Shown: positions 15,207 to 23,831, counted from the first letter of the stretch. The stretch is DNA of 64,000 bases from Amycolatopsis keratiniphila subsp. keratiniphila (GCF_001620365.2 NZ_LQMT02000019.1:74912-138911); one strand, 5' to 3'. Program-made: numbers and translations. Notes: a model not told the origin generated them from the letters alone.

Positions 15207-17531
15207 GTGTCCCGAAAAAGTCCTCTTCGTCGTGCCGTCCTACCGGCGGTCGCCGCCGTGGTCGCCACCGCCGCACTCCTGCAGGTACCGCCCACAGCGG
15301 CGGACGCGGCGCCGGGACCAGGCGCGCTGACCGGCCTCGACCTCGGCGCGGCCAATCGCCGCGCGCCGGTCGCGGGCCTCTACGACTGGTCCAAAGCCGG
15401 GTATCGCGGTGGTGCCGTGCTACCCGGCTCGGGCGAAGTGAATCCGAACGCCACCTGCCAGGTCACCGCGGCCGAACTGGCGAGCCAGTACAACGTCAAG
15501 CCCGACGACGGCGCCGACGACACGAACGGGATCCAGGCGGCGATCGACGGGATCAAGAGCGCGTGCTCGCCGTCCGGGAGCTACACGAAGCTGAGCACGA
15601 TCACCTTCCCGGCGGGCCGGTTCGACGTCACGCACGAGATCCACGTCGACGCCGACTACCTGATCCTGCGCGGCGCGGGCAAGGACGCCACGAAGTTCGT
15701 CTACAAGCCGGACGCGAACACCCTTTACGACACCCTCACCCCGGACGGTTCCGACTGGGACGAGGACGGGATGACCTCGGGCGCGGGCAAGGGTGGCTGG
15801 CTATGGCCGGGCCGCGGGCTGTTCCGCGTCCAGTCCAGGGGAGTGCACACGTCCTACGCGAGTGACTACGCCGCCGCGCCCGCGAATCGCAAGGACATCT
15901 TCGAGGGCACGGTCAACGTCCACTGGAAGGCCGGGGTGAAGCTGCGGGGCAAGCCGGGCGACACCGCGTTCGCCGCGCGGACGGGGGACAAGGTCGTCCA
16001 CCTGGCGAGCAGCGGTGCCCTGACCGCCCTCGCCGCCGGGAACCTGGTCAACATCCGAGCGGCCAACTCGCGGAAGTTCTACGAGCAGCAACAAGCGACG
16101 CCGACGACGTTCCCCTTGCTGAACATGCACATGCGCCAGCAGATCTTCACGATCGCGGCGCTCGACACCACGGCACGCACGATCACCCTCGACAAGCCGC
16201 TCGAGTACGACGTCCCGGTGAACTCCACTTCGGACGGTTCGGCCCCGATCGACGGCGCCACCTACGACTCGAAGGCGGCACCGCTGGTCGACCCGGTGCT
16301 CGGCGTCGGATTCGAGAACCTCGGCTTCACCCAGGACATGCCGGGCCTGAACCCCGCGGAGGCGAACAACAACTACGGGAACATGGCACCCGCCGCGGAG
16401 ATGCACGGGATCGTGTTCAAGTGGGCGGCGAACTCCTGGGTCCGCGGTATCCGCGCGGACATGACCGGTTCGCACCCGATCGTCACCGAGGAGGCGAAGA
16501 ACCTCCAGATCGTCGACAACGAGCTCAACGGTTCGTGGAACAAGGGCAAGGGCGGCAACGGTTACTTCCGCGGCTCCCGGGTCTGGGATTCGCTCTACGC
16601 GGGTAACACCTCGACCCTGCTGCGGCATTTCACCTTCCAGTGGTCCGCCGCGGGCAACGTGGTGATCGGCAACTCGTTCGACTCCGACCTGAACCTCCAC
16701 GGCGGCTGGGAACGCAACAACCTCTTCGAGCTCAACACGGTCAAGATTCCGTACGCGCACCGTTCCGGGAACTGCCGCGCCAACTGCGGTGAGGAAGGCG
16801 GCGGCGGTCCCGACGACTCGAACTGGTTCCCGATCTGGTGGGGTGCGGGCAAGAAGGCCGTCAAGTGGTCGGGTGCCTCGGGCTACCGCAACGTGTTCTT
16901 CAACAACGCCATGACCAAACAGCTCGCGGACAACGGGCCGTATAACGACTTCTACGCCGACCGGCGCCGCGTCTACTCCTTCGGGTGGGACGGCACCGCC
17001 TACAAGCACCTCGACATCGGCGGCACCCCGATCGCCGACTGGGCGAAGAACGAGCAGCGGGACTACACCGGCGGGCACGGGGTGGACGCCTCCAAGACCG
17101 ACGCCTCGTCGTCGCTGTTCCTGAAGTCCGTCGACGGGACTCCGCCGTCGTCCCCGACCAGCCAGAGCCCGACCACGACCACGCCGACGTCCACCACGAC
17201 GACGCAGAACCCCAGTGCCTGCCTGAACGCGACCTTCACCCGCAAGTCGGTGTGGGACAGCGGCTACGGCGCCGGCTTCACGATCAGCAACACGTGTTCG
17301 GCCTCCGTGGGCTCGTGGGCCGTCGAGTTCGACCTGCCCGCCGGCACGACGATCACCGGTTCCTGGAGTTCGGTGCTGACCAGGACCGGACAGCACTACC
17401 GATTCGGGAACGCCACCCACAACGGGAGCGTCGAACCCGGCGGCACGGCGACGTTCGGCTTCAACGCCGCCGGCCAGGGACTGCCGTTCGCCTGCTCGAT
17501 CGCCGGAACGAAATGCGGAGGCACGGAATGA
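15207..17531 (+). CDS. Secreted beta-helix polysaccharide-degrading protein with C-terminal CBM2
   Basis: 774 residues. A Sec signal peptide ends near residue 34 (ADAA). Residues about 40-620 have a right-handed beta-helix layout of the pectate-lyase/GH55 type: an ITFPAGRFDVT strand, Asn-rich turns and a Cys-containing loop NCRANCGEEGGGG. A Thr/Ser/Pro linker (about 630-660) leads to a family 2 carbohydrate-binding module with its bounding Cys pair and conserved Trp (SVWDSGYG, SWAVEF). It probably acts on plant cell wall while bound to cellulose. GTG start with GGAGG. It is coupled to the next gene by ATGA. The exact substrate is not clear. Confidence 0.78.
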   Translation: MSRKSPLRRAVLPAVAAVVATAALLQVPPTAADAAPGPGALTGLDLGAANRRAPVAGLYDWSKAGYRGGAVLPGSGEVNPNATCQVTAAELASQYNVKPDDGADDTNGIQAAIDGIKSACSPSGSYTKLSTITFPAGRFDVTHEIHVDADYLILRGAGKDATKFVYKPDANTLYDTLTPDGSDWDEDGMTSGAGKGGWLWPGRGLFRVQSRGVHTSYASDYAAAPANRKDIFEGTVNVHWKAGVKLRGKPGDTAFAARTGDKVVHLASSGALTALAAGNLVNIRAANSRKFYEQQQATPTTFPLLNMHMRQQIFTIAALDTTARTITLDKPLEYDVPVNSTSDGSAPIDGATYDSKAAPLVDPVLGVGFENLGFTQDMPGLNPAEANNNYGNMAPAAEMHGIVFKWAANSWVRGIRADMTGSHPIVTEEAKNLQIVDNELNGSWNKGKGGNGYFRGSRVWDSLYAGNTSTLLRHFTFQWSAAGNVVIGNSFDSDLNLHGGWERNNLFELNTVKIPYAHRSGNCRANCGEEGGGGPDDSNWFPIWWGAGKKAVKWSGASGYRNVFFNNAMTKQLADNGPYNDFYADRRRVYSFGWDGTAYKHLDIGGTPIADWAKNEQRDYTGGHGVDASKTDASSSLFLKSVDGTPPSSPTSQSPTTTTPTSTTTTQNPSACLNATFTRKSVWDSGYGAGFTISNTCSASVGSWAVEFDLPAGTTITGSWSSVLTRTGQHYRFGNATHNGSVEPGGTATFGFNAAGQGLPFACSIAGTKCGGTE

Positions 17532-18979
17532 CCAGGAAACGACTGCTCGCCGCGATCGCGGCCACGGCATCGGCGGCGGGACTGTTCGGTGCCGTCGTCA
17601 CGGCGGAGGCCGCCGCGCCGAGCCTGACCGCGACGTTCACGCAAGGCTCGGTCTGGGACAGCGGTTACGGCGGGAAGTACACGCTGACCAACGCGGGGAA
17701 CGCGAACAGTACACAGTGGACGATCGAGTTCGATCTCCCCGAGGGCACCGCGATCACCACGTCGTGGAGCTCGGTGCTCACCAGGACCGGGCAGCACTAC
17801 AAGGTCACCAACGCCGCCTTCAACGGCACGATCAAACCCGGCGGCACGGCGTCCTTCGGCTTCAACACCACGGGACTGGGCCTGCCGACCGGGTGCACGA
17901 TCAACGGCAGCCCGTGCGGGGGAGGGGCGCCGACCACGGCCACCACTCCGCCGTCGCCGACCAGCACGACCACTTCGCCGACGACGACCACCAGCGTGCC
18001 GTCCGGCGACGTCGTCGACGTGGCCACCGCGGCGGAACTGCGGGCCGCGCTGGCCGCGGCGAGCCCCGGCCGGACCATCCGGCTGGCCGCGGGAACGTAC
18101 CGGGGCTCGTTCGTCGCGACGAAACCCGGCACGGCGGCGGCGCCGATCACGGTGACCGGACCGTCGACGGCGGTCCTGATCAACGACGGACCGTCCGGTG
18201 AGGCGCCTTCCTGTCCGGCTCCGACGGCGGGTTGGGACTCCGGGTACGGGTTTTGGCTCTATGGGGCGCCGTACTGGCATCTCAAGGGCTTCACCGTGCA
18301 GGAGTCGAAGAAGGGGATCGTCGCGGACGACTCGCACCACACGGTGATCGAAGGTGTGCGGGTGCACCGGATCGACGAGGAGGCCGTGCACTTCCGCCGT
18401 TCCTCGGCCGACAGCGTCATCCGTGATTCGACGATCAGCCACACCGGGCTCGTGCAGGCCGGTTACGGCGAGGGTGTCTACCTCGGCTCGGCGAACTCGA
18501 ACTGGGCCTGCCACGGGAACTCCGGCGGGGTCGACCGAAGCGACCGGATCCAGGTGCTCAACAACCACATCGGACCGTACGTGGCCGCGGAGGGTATCGA
18601 CGTCAAGGAGGGCACCGAAGGCGGCGTGATCCGGGGCAACACCTTCGACGGTCAAGGGGTTTCCGGGCAGAACTCGGCCGATTCCTGGGTCGACGTCAAG
18701 GGATTCGGATACGTCATCGAGGGGAACACCGGCACCTTCGCCTCGCCGGGGACCTTCGCGAACGGTTACGAGACGCACAATCCCGGTACCACGCCGTCGT
18801 TCCCGAACGGCTGCGGAAACGTGTGGCGGGACAACAAGTCCGATCTCGGCGGCGTCGGCCAGTACGCCATCAAGATCACGTCGACGTCGAAATGCTCGGA
18901 ACGGCCGAACGTCGTCTACGCGTCCAACACCGTGTCCAGGGCGGTGAACGGGCTGACCAACGTCCCCGTCACGCCTTGA
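17528..18979 (+). CDS. Secreted CBM2-beta-helix (pectate lyase-like) protein
   Basis: 483 residues. A signal peptide ends near 29 (AEAA). An N-terminal CBM2 (about 30-135) is very similar to the C-terminal CBM2 of the preceding gene, sharing SVWDSGYG and the SSVLTRTGQHY strand. A Thr/Pro linker follows, then a parallel beta-helix (about 165-483) beginning VATAAELRAALAAASPGRTIRLAAGTY, typical of PL9/DUF1565-like proteins. The reversed order gives adjacent CBM modules in the DNA. The pair is one transcription unit ended by a strong terminator. Confidence 0.8.
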   Translation: MTRKRLLAAIAATASAAGLFGAVVTAEAAAPSLTATFTQGSVWDSGYGGKYTLTNAGNANSTQWTIEFDLPEGTAITTSWSSVLTRTGQHYKVTNAAFNGTIKPGGTASFGFNTTGLGLPTGCTINGSPCGGGAPTTATTPPSPTSTTTSPTTTTSVPSGDVVDVATAAELRAALAAASPGRTIRLAAGTYRGSFVATKPGTAAAPITVTGPSTAVLINDGPSGEAPSCPAPTAGWDSGYGFWLYGAPYWHLKGFTVQESKKGIVADDSHHTVIEGVRVHRIDEEAVHFRRSSADSVIRDSTISHTGLVQAGYGEGVYLGSANSNWACHGNSGGVDRSDRIQVLNNHIGPYVAAEGIDVKEGTEGGVIRGNTFDGQGVSGQNSADSWVDVKGFGYVIEGNTGTFASPGTFANGYETHNPGTTPSFPNGCGNVWRDNKSDLGGVGQYAIKITSTSKCSERPNVVYASNTVSRAVNGLTNVPVTP

Positions 18980-18983
18980 CGGG

Positions 18984-19021
18984 CGCCGGTGACGGGAGCG
19001 GCGCGGCTCCCGTCACCGGCG
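18984..19021. terminator. Bidirectional terminator
   Basis: A 16-bp perfect GC-rich stem (CGCCGGTGACGGGAGC and its complement) with a 6-nt loop lies between the convergent beta-helix and methyltransferase genes. Confidence 0.85.
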
Positions 19022-19023
19022 GG

Positions 19024-19827
19024 TCAGTCGCGGACCGCGGTGATCGCGACGGTGGCGTAGCGCGTGGTGAACCGGCCGCCCATCCTGTCGATCGCCGCCC
19101 CGACTTCAGCGAGGATCTCTTGTCGCACTGTGGATTCGACCCAGGTCAGCGAACCGAACGTCGGGAGCTGGTCCAGCCATTCGTCCCGGGTGTAGACCCG
19201 GTCCCAGTCGTAACGGCTTCGTTCCGGCTCGCCGAACCCGCCCGCTTCGCGCAGACCGTCGGCGACCTTCACGATGAGTGGCCCGTACGGGTCCGCGGAC
19301 TGTTTCGGCACGCTCTTGAGGTCGATCGGGGCGTCCGGCACGAGCCGCCGGTAAGCCTCCGCCAAGGCGTCCGCGACCTCTTCCGGCGGTTCGGGTACGT
19401 GCCAGAACGCGGCGAAGAGCCCACCGGGCCGTAGGACTTCGGCGGCCTTGACGGCGCCCGCCACCGGGTCGACCCAATGCCAGGCCTGCCCGGAAACGAG
19501 CAGGTCGAACCGGCGTCCGGCGGGCTCCCAATCCTCGAACTTCGCGACTTCGACGGCGATCCCGCTCTGCCGGGCGAATTCGGCCATCCTCGCGTCCGGC
19601 TCGACGCCCAGTACGCGACAGCCCGAGGCTTGGAACTGGCGTGCTTCGATGCCGGTACCGACGCCGACGTCGAGGGTCTCGCGGCCGGGAGCGGCGGCGA
19701 TGAGGTGGCCGACTAGTTCCGGGGGATAGGCGGGGCGGGTCCGGTCGTAGCGTTCGACGTCCACGCCGAAGGATTCCGCGGCCTGTCGATAGCGATGAGG
19801 CTCCTGCCGTGAAGGTAGAGTGGGCAT
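19024..19827 (-). CDS. SAM-dependent methyltransferase (class I)
   Basis: 267 residues. SAM-binding motif I is LDVGVGTGIEARQF at about 52-65, motif II VLGVEPDARM, and the post-motif region SGQAWHWVD is typical of the ubiquinone/menaquinone-type methyltransferase group with unknown small-molecule substrates. It is divergent from a TetR gene; its ATG lies inside the row of operator half-sites, so it is probably repressed by that TetR. Confidence 0.85.
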   Translation of the reverse strand: MPTLPSRQEPHRYRQAAESFGVDVERYDRTRPAYPPELVGHLIAAAPGRETLDVGVGTGIEARQFQASGCRVLGVEPDARMAEFARQSGIAVEVAKFEDWEPAGRRFDLLVSGQAWHWVDPVAGAVKAAEVLRPGGLFAAFWHVPEPPEEVADALAEAYRRLVPDAPIDLKSVPKQSADPYGPLIVKVADGLREAGGFGEPERSRYDWDRVYTRDEWLDQLPTFGSLTWVESTVRQEILAEVGAAIDRMGGRFTTRYATVAITAVRD

Positions 19828-19856
19828 GCGCCCACCTTAAGTGGGCGCTTGCCCAC
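19820..19856. promoter_or_regulatory. Row of four alternating GTGGGC half-sites
   Basis: GTGGGC (19820), GCCCAC (19830), GTGGGC (19841) and GCCCAC (19851) alternate in orientation, giving overlapping palindromes with 4, 5 and 4-bp spacers. They cover the methyltransferase start and lie 20-60 bp before the TetR start. This is a strong candidate autorepressor operator. Confidence 0.65.
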
Positions 19857-19877
19857 TCGTCAACGTAAGGGAGTCGG

Positions 19878-20450
19878 ATGCCGACAGGAGTGGCTTTGCG
19901 GGCCGTCCGCGCGCAGTTGTTCGACGCCGCCGAGCGGGTACTGCTGCGGGACGGCCCGAGCGGGCTCACCAGCCGGGCGGTGACCACGGAGGCGGACTGC
20001 GCGAAAGGCGTGCTGCACCGGCATTTCGACGACTTCGACGGTTTCCTCGCCGAGTTCGTGCTGGACCGGATCGAGAAGCTCGACGAGAAGGGCCTGCGGG
20101 ACGCCGTCGGCACCGGGACGGTCGTGGACAACCTCACCGCGGCGCTGGCGGCGGTCTTCGAGTCGGTCGCGGTCGCGATCGTCCCGCTCGTGATCTTCCG
20201 CGACGAGCTTCGGGCGCGGCTACGTCGCGAATGGCCCGCCGGGGTTCCGGTGCTGACGCAGGCCGCCGTCATGATCGGCGGCTATCTCAAGGCGGAACGG
20301 GACCAGGGCCGGATCGCCGAAAACGCCGACGTCGAGACTTTGGCCGCCACGCTCATCGGCGCCGCGCATCTGCTGTACGCGGACCGCACCGCTCCCGCAC
20401 CGGAGATCGCGCAGGTGCGGAAGGTGGTGGAGACGGTGATCGGGACGTGA
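19878..20450 (+). CDS. TetR-family regulator
   Basis: 190 residues. HTH at about 28-52 (TSRAVTTEADCAKGVLHRHFDDFDG). The C-terminal domain resembles TetR ligand domains, with the central FRDELRARL segment. AAGGGAG lies before the ATG. It is divergent from the methyltransferase; the shared operator suggests it controls both. Downstream lies an array of 21-bp repeats before folD. Confidence 0.88.
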   Translation: MPTGVALRAVRAQLFDAAERVLLRDGPSGLTSRAVTTEADCAKGVLHRHFDDFDGFLAEFVLDRIEKLDEKGLRDAVGTGTVVDNLTAALAAVFESVAVAIVPLVIFRDELRARLRREWPAGVPVLTQAAVMIGGYLKAERDQGRIAENADVETLAATLIGAAHLLYADRTAPAPEIAQVRKVVETVIGT

Positions 20451-20454
20451 CTCG

Positions 20455-20559
20455 CGTGATCAGAGACGTATCTCGCGTGATTGAAGCCGGAACTCACGAG
20501 TTCCGCCTCTGATCACGCGAGTTCCGCCTTCAATCACGTGAGTGCGGAGTCTGATCACG
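20455..20559. repeat. Array of five 21-bp units in opposing orientations
   Basis: Five contiguous units of exactly 21 bp: two inverted (20455-20475, 20476-20496) and three direct (20497-20517, 20518-20538, 20539-20559). In direct orientation each starts YGAG and ends in TGATCACG or CAATCACG. Complementary arms cross (20451-20465 with 20507-20521; 20472-20486 with 20528-20542), allowing a pseudoknot or alternative hairpins. It lies between convergent genes. Confidence 0.8.
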
Positions 20560-20574
20560 GGGCCGGGCCCGTGC

Positions 20575-20601
20575 GCGGCGAGTCCTCAGTGGACTCGCCG
20601 C
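20575..20601 (-). terminator. folD terminator
   Basis: An 11-bp stem (GCGGCGAGTCC and its complement) with a 5-nt loop lies just after the folD stop on the minus strand. Confidence 0.7.
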
Positions 20602-20614
20602 CTCCTTCAGTGCC

Positions 20615-21448
20615 TCAGGACTGCGCGGCGGTGACGGTGTGCCGCAGCAGCAGCGAAGTCGTCACGGGGCCGACGCCGCCGGGGACCGGCGTGATCGAAC
20701 CCGCGATCTCCTCGACCGCGGCCTGGTCGACGTCGCCGACGAGCCCGCCTTCGGGAGTCGGGTTCGTGCCGACGTCGATCACCACGGCACCGGGCTTGAC
20801 GTGGTCCGCGCCGATGAAGTGCGCGCGGCCGACGGCCACGACCAGGACGTCCGCGGCCTTGGTGACCGCCGCGAGATCCTTGGTGCGCGAGTGGCAGATG
20901 GTCACCGTCGCGTGCTCGCCGAGCAGCAGCAGCGCGACGGGTTTGCCGACGATCGTCGAGCGGCCCACGACGGCGACCTGGGCGCCGGACAGGGCGACCT
21001 GCTCGCGCTTCAGGATCTCCAGCACCGCGGCGGCGGTGGCGGGCGCGTAAGTCGGGAGGCCGGCGGTGAGGCGGCCGAGGCTGACGGGGTTCGCGCCGTC
21101 GACGTCCTTGCGCGGGTCGATGTGCGCGCCGACGTCGTCGAGCGTCACGCCTTCGGGCAGCGGGGTCTGGCAGATGATGCCGTGCACCGACGGGTCCGCG
21201 GACAGCTTGTCGAGCTCGCGGGTGACGTCCGCGCCGGTCGGCTTCTCGAGCTGGACCACCCGGCAGTCGACGCCGACCTTCTTCGCGGCGCGCTCGATGG
21301 AGCGTACGTACCAGGCGGTGGCGTCGTCGTCGGTCGGCACGAGCACGGCCAGCGTCGGTGCGGTGCCCGATTCGCGGAGCTTGGCGGCGGTCTCGGTGAC
21401 CTCGGCGGTGATGGCGGCGGCGATCGCGCGCCCGTCGATCAGGGTCAT
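20615..21448 (-). CDS. folD: Methylene-tetrahydrofolate dehydrogenase FolD, cyclohydrolase Lys replaced
   Basis: 277 residues. Oxidises 5,10-methylene-THF to methenyl-THF with NADP. The family order is intact: Tyr47 in AWYVRS, Gln in the CQTPLP motif, Asp in KDVDG, the nucleotide motif VVGRSTIVGKPVALLLL and a C-terminal TPVPGGVGPVT. The family Y-x-x-x-K motif reads Y-V-R-S-I here, so the Lys essential for the cyclohydrolase step is Ile51. The upstream gene encodes an FchA-type cyclohydrolase overlapping as ATGA, which could supply that step. Confidence 0.93.
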   Translation of the reverse strand: MTLIDGRAIAAAITAEVTETAAKLRESGTAPTLAVLVPTDDDATAWYVRSIERAAKKVGVDCRVVQLEKPTGADVTRELDKLSADPSVHGIICQTPLPEGVTLDDVGAHIDPRKDVDGANPVSLGRLTAGLPTYAPATAAAVLEILKREQVALSGAQVAVVGRSTIVGKPVALLLLGEHATVTICHSRTKDLAAVTKAADVLVVAVGRAHFIGADHVKPGAVVIDVGTNPTPEGGLVGDVDQAAVEEIAGSITPVPGGVGPVTTSLLLRHTVTAAQS

Positions 21449-22068
21449 CGGGCGAGCCTTTCGCGAACCTGGGCGATCAGGGCGTCGGCGCGCCCGGCCG
21501 CGGGGGTGAACTCGGTGAGCCGGGCCTCGGTCTCCTTGCGGAGCTGCTCGTCCGCCATGGACGCGAGGTTGACCTCGACGTTGACCACGCCCGACTCGAG
21601 CGCGGACTTCGCGGACGAGGCCGCGACCGCGATGTCGGAGATGACGTTGGTGTTGGCGCCCTCGAGAATCGAGGCGGCGACGTCGATGACCTCGGCGGCG
21701 AGGGCGGCCGTGCGCAGCGGCACCTCGGCGGCGCCGACCAGCGCGGACTGGATCGCGGCCGTGCGGGCCTGCTTCTCCTCGTCGGTGGCCTTGGGGAGCT
21801 TGTACGCGGCGACCACGGCGTCGAACGCGGCGGCGTCGTCGGCGGCGAGGCCGAGCGCACGCGCACGGAGGTCTTCGGCCTTGGCGAGCGCCTCGGTCAT
21901 GGTGGCCTCGTGCTCGGCGTACTTCGGCTTGCCGATGGTCAGGTTGCACACCATGGAGACCAGGGCGGCACCGACCGCGGCGTTCATCGCGGCACCCGCG
22001 CCGCCACCGGGCGTCGAGGCCTTCGATGCCAGCTCGTCGAGCCACTGACCGACCGGTTGAGCCTCCAC
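21445..22068 (-). CDS. fchA: FchA-type methenyl-THF cyclohydrolase / cyclodeaminase
   Basis: 207 residues from GTG. The formiminotransferase-cyclodeaminase C-terminal fold is recognisable from STPGGGAGAAMNAAVGAALVS and the long helices that follow. Family members hydrolyse methenyl-THF to 10-formyl-THF or deaminate formimino-THF. GGAAGGGA precedes the GTG. Overlap with folD as ATGA indicates co-translation in one-carbon metabolism. With the Lys-less FolD, the cyclohydrolase role is the more likely one. Confidence 0.85.
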   Translation of the reverse strand: MEAQPVGQWLDELASKASTPGGGAGAAMNAAVGAALVSMVCNLTIGKPKYAEHEATMTEALAKAEDLRARALGLAADDAAAFDAVVAAYKLPKATDEEKQARTAAIQSALVGAAEVPLRTAALAAEVIDVAASILEGANTNVISDIAVAASSAKSALESGVVNVEVNLASMADEQLRKETEARLTEFTPAAGRADALIAQVRERLAR

Positions 22069-22132
22069 GCGATGTTCCCTTCCCGCTGATTTCACCGTCG
22101 CGCCGAAGCCTACCCGGGGGTTCCGAGACAGC

Positions 22133-22180
22133 CCGAAGGCCACCTTCGCGACGATCGACGTCGGTGAAGGCGGCCTTCGG
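22133..22180. repeat. GAAGG-CCTTC stem-loop at gene end
   Basis: 15-bp arms (CCGAAGGCCACCTTC and GAAGGCGGCCTTCGG, one mismatch) surround an 18-nt loop. It lies after the stop of the gene at 22190 on the minus strand and belongs to the same class as 26249, 47550 and 47711. Confidence 0.7.
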
Positions 22181-22189
22181 AAAGCGTGT

Positions 22190-23014
22190 TCAGGAGCGCA
22201 GGTATTCCTCCCAAGTGAGCTTCGGCGTGACGGCGGGGCCGTCGTCGGCACCGCGGCCGGCGAGACCGTTGTAGCCGAGGTAGTAGTCGCCTGCCTGGTG
22301 CTGCGCGCCGGACGACAGGTCCGGATCGGACAGTGCGATGGCGTGGATGTGGTAGGCGAAGCCCTGGGCCGGAGTGCGGACCCAAGCCGCGAAGCCAACC
22401 TGGCGCAGCTTCCGCGCGACGTCGGTCCGCGTGGTCGAGGACATGCCCTCGACGCCGATGTCGAGCGCGCCGCCGCCGTCGTGCGTCCCGGCCGAAGCAC
22501 CGACGCCGCCGGGGTTGTACGAGCCCTGCGTGATGGTCAGCTGCCTGCCGAGCAGACCTTCGGCCTTCACCAGCATCGCCTTGGTCCGGGTGTTCATCGT
22601 CTTGCCGTGGTAGGTCAGGCGGCTACCCGCCGAGACCACCGCGGTGACGGTGTAGCGGTTCTCGCCCAGCTTCTCGAGCGACGTCTTCCCTGGCAGGCCC
22701 GATGCGTCGATCCCGGTGTAGCCCAGCGACTTCTGGTAGCTGGAGTACGCCGTGATCGTCGAGGTACCGAAGTGGCCGTCGACGTATTGCTGGTCGAGCA
22801 GCCCCTTGGCGGCCAGTGCCTGCTCCACCAGCAGCACACTGTCCTTGGCCCCGGGGGTCAACGCGCTGTCGGCGCGGCGCGGGTCGATCTGCGCGGCCTT
22901 GAGCACCGCTTCCATGCTGGCCGCGGGCAACGCGGCCACTTCGGCGCCGGCCGGTGCGGCCACGCCGAAGGAGAGCGCGGTCGCTGTCGCGAGCACGGCT
23001 ACCTTGGTCAACAA
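22190..23014 (-). CDS. Secreted peptidoglycan-binding protein with M15-like peptidase domain
   Basis: 274 residues from TTG at 23014, which has AGGAGG 6 nt upstream; a TTG 3 nt later is equally possible. A signal peptide ends at about APAGAEV. A peptidoglycan-binding domain 1 follows (about 65-120, with VDGHFGTSTITAYSSYQKSLGY). The C-terminal part has GTHDGGGALDIGVE and YHIHAIA, resembling the His/Asp zinc ligands of D-Ala-D-Ala carboxypeptidases of family M15. It is probably a wall hydrolase acting outside the membrane. Confidence 0.72.
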   Translation of the reverse strand: MLTKVAVLATATALSFGVAAPAGAEVAALPAASMEAVLKAAQIDPRRADSALTPGAKDSVLLVEQALAAKGLLDQQYVDGHFGTSTITAYSSYQKSLGYTGIDASGLPGKTSLEKLGENRYTVTAVVSAGSRLTYHGKTMNTRTKAMLVKAEGLLGRQLTITQGSYNPGGVGASAGTHDGGGALDIGVEGMSSTTRTDVARKLRQVGFAAWVRTPAQGFAYHIHAIALSDPDLSSGAQHQAGDYYLGYNGLAGRGADDGPAVTPKLTWEEYLRS

Positions 23015-23184
23015 TTCCTGCCTCCTGAACGGATCCGGTTGTCCGGGCAGCATGAGCAGCGGGAATACAAGGGCCGTACAAACGAACCTTTCTCAGGCCG
23101 TTGTCGCCCGGTCGGGTGTCACTCCGGCGAAACCGGGGGTGAGCTGATAAGACTTCCGGTGGACGCCGAAAGGTCGAGACCCAC

Positions 23185-23640
23185 ATGGTGCTACGTACTC
23201 CGCCACCCTCAAGGGCTCATCTCAGACTGCTCGCGGCGGCGGACACGTCCCCTCCCGCCCGGCGCCGGGACCGGTACGGCGAGATCGCCGACCGGCGGCT
23301 GGCCGCGATCCTCGCCGCCGAGGACGTGGCGGAGGAACACGGCCTGAGCGCGCACATCCGGACGACCTGTTACGTACACCGCCGCTGGGTGCATCAGTGC
23401 ATCTCGGATCCGATGCACATCCTGATCGTCACCGGGCATCGGTGGTGCCGCCGCTGCGATCGCACGGTCGAAGTCCGGGTCGACGAGACCTTCCCGGGAA
23501 CGGTCGAGCTCTTCTGCGACGGCTGTGGCGTCCCACCGGACTCGGTCGCGAACCGTGAGGTCCTCCGCGCGTGCCGGACCAGCCTGAGCGCGATGCACGG
23601 TGGGGAAGCGTCGACGCTCTACGTCGTCCCGGACCGCTGA
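23185..23640 (+). CDS. Small Cys/His-rich putative zinc-binding protein, copy 2
   Basis: 151 residues, paralogue of the gene at 3274. Shared features in order: an acidic AAEDVAEE segment, C-x-VH-x-RW-x-HQC, HRWCR-x-C, FC-x-x-CG and ACR-x-SL. It has a longer, Arg/Pro-rich N-terminus. No partner gene is common to both loci, so each is probably a stand-alone regulator or adaptor. The ribosome site is weak and the start is uncertain by up to about 40 residues. Confidence 0.72.
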   Translation: MVLRTPPPSRAHLRLLAAADTSPPARRRDRYGEIADRRLAAILAAEDVAEEHGLSAHIRTTCYVHRRWVHQCISDPMHILIVTGHRWCRRCDRTVEVRVDETFPGTVELFCDGCGVPPDSVANREVLRACRTSLSAMHGGEASTLYVVPDR

Positions 23641-23831
23641 TCGGCACCACCGAACGCCCCGTCCGGTGGTGCCGAATGGCCCTGTCGTCGTGGTCTGCCC
23701 GGCGTAGTCAGTGGTTTGGACCACCAGTGTTACCGAAGCGTGATCTGGACATATCGCACGGACGGCTACTTTGTTGTGGCGCGCAACGAATTGCTTCGCC
23801 CGTGGATTTCCAACGCCGGAGGTGTCACGAC

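Noticed and set aside
20455..20559. CRISPR array
   Set aside because: The 21-bp units are contiguous with no spacers, and their orientation flips; no cas genes are present.
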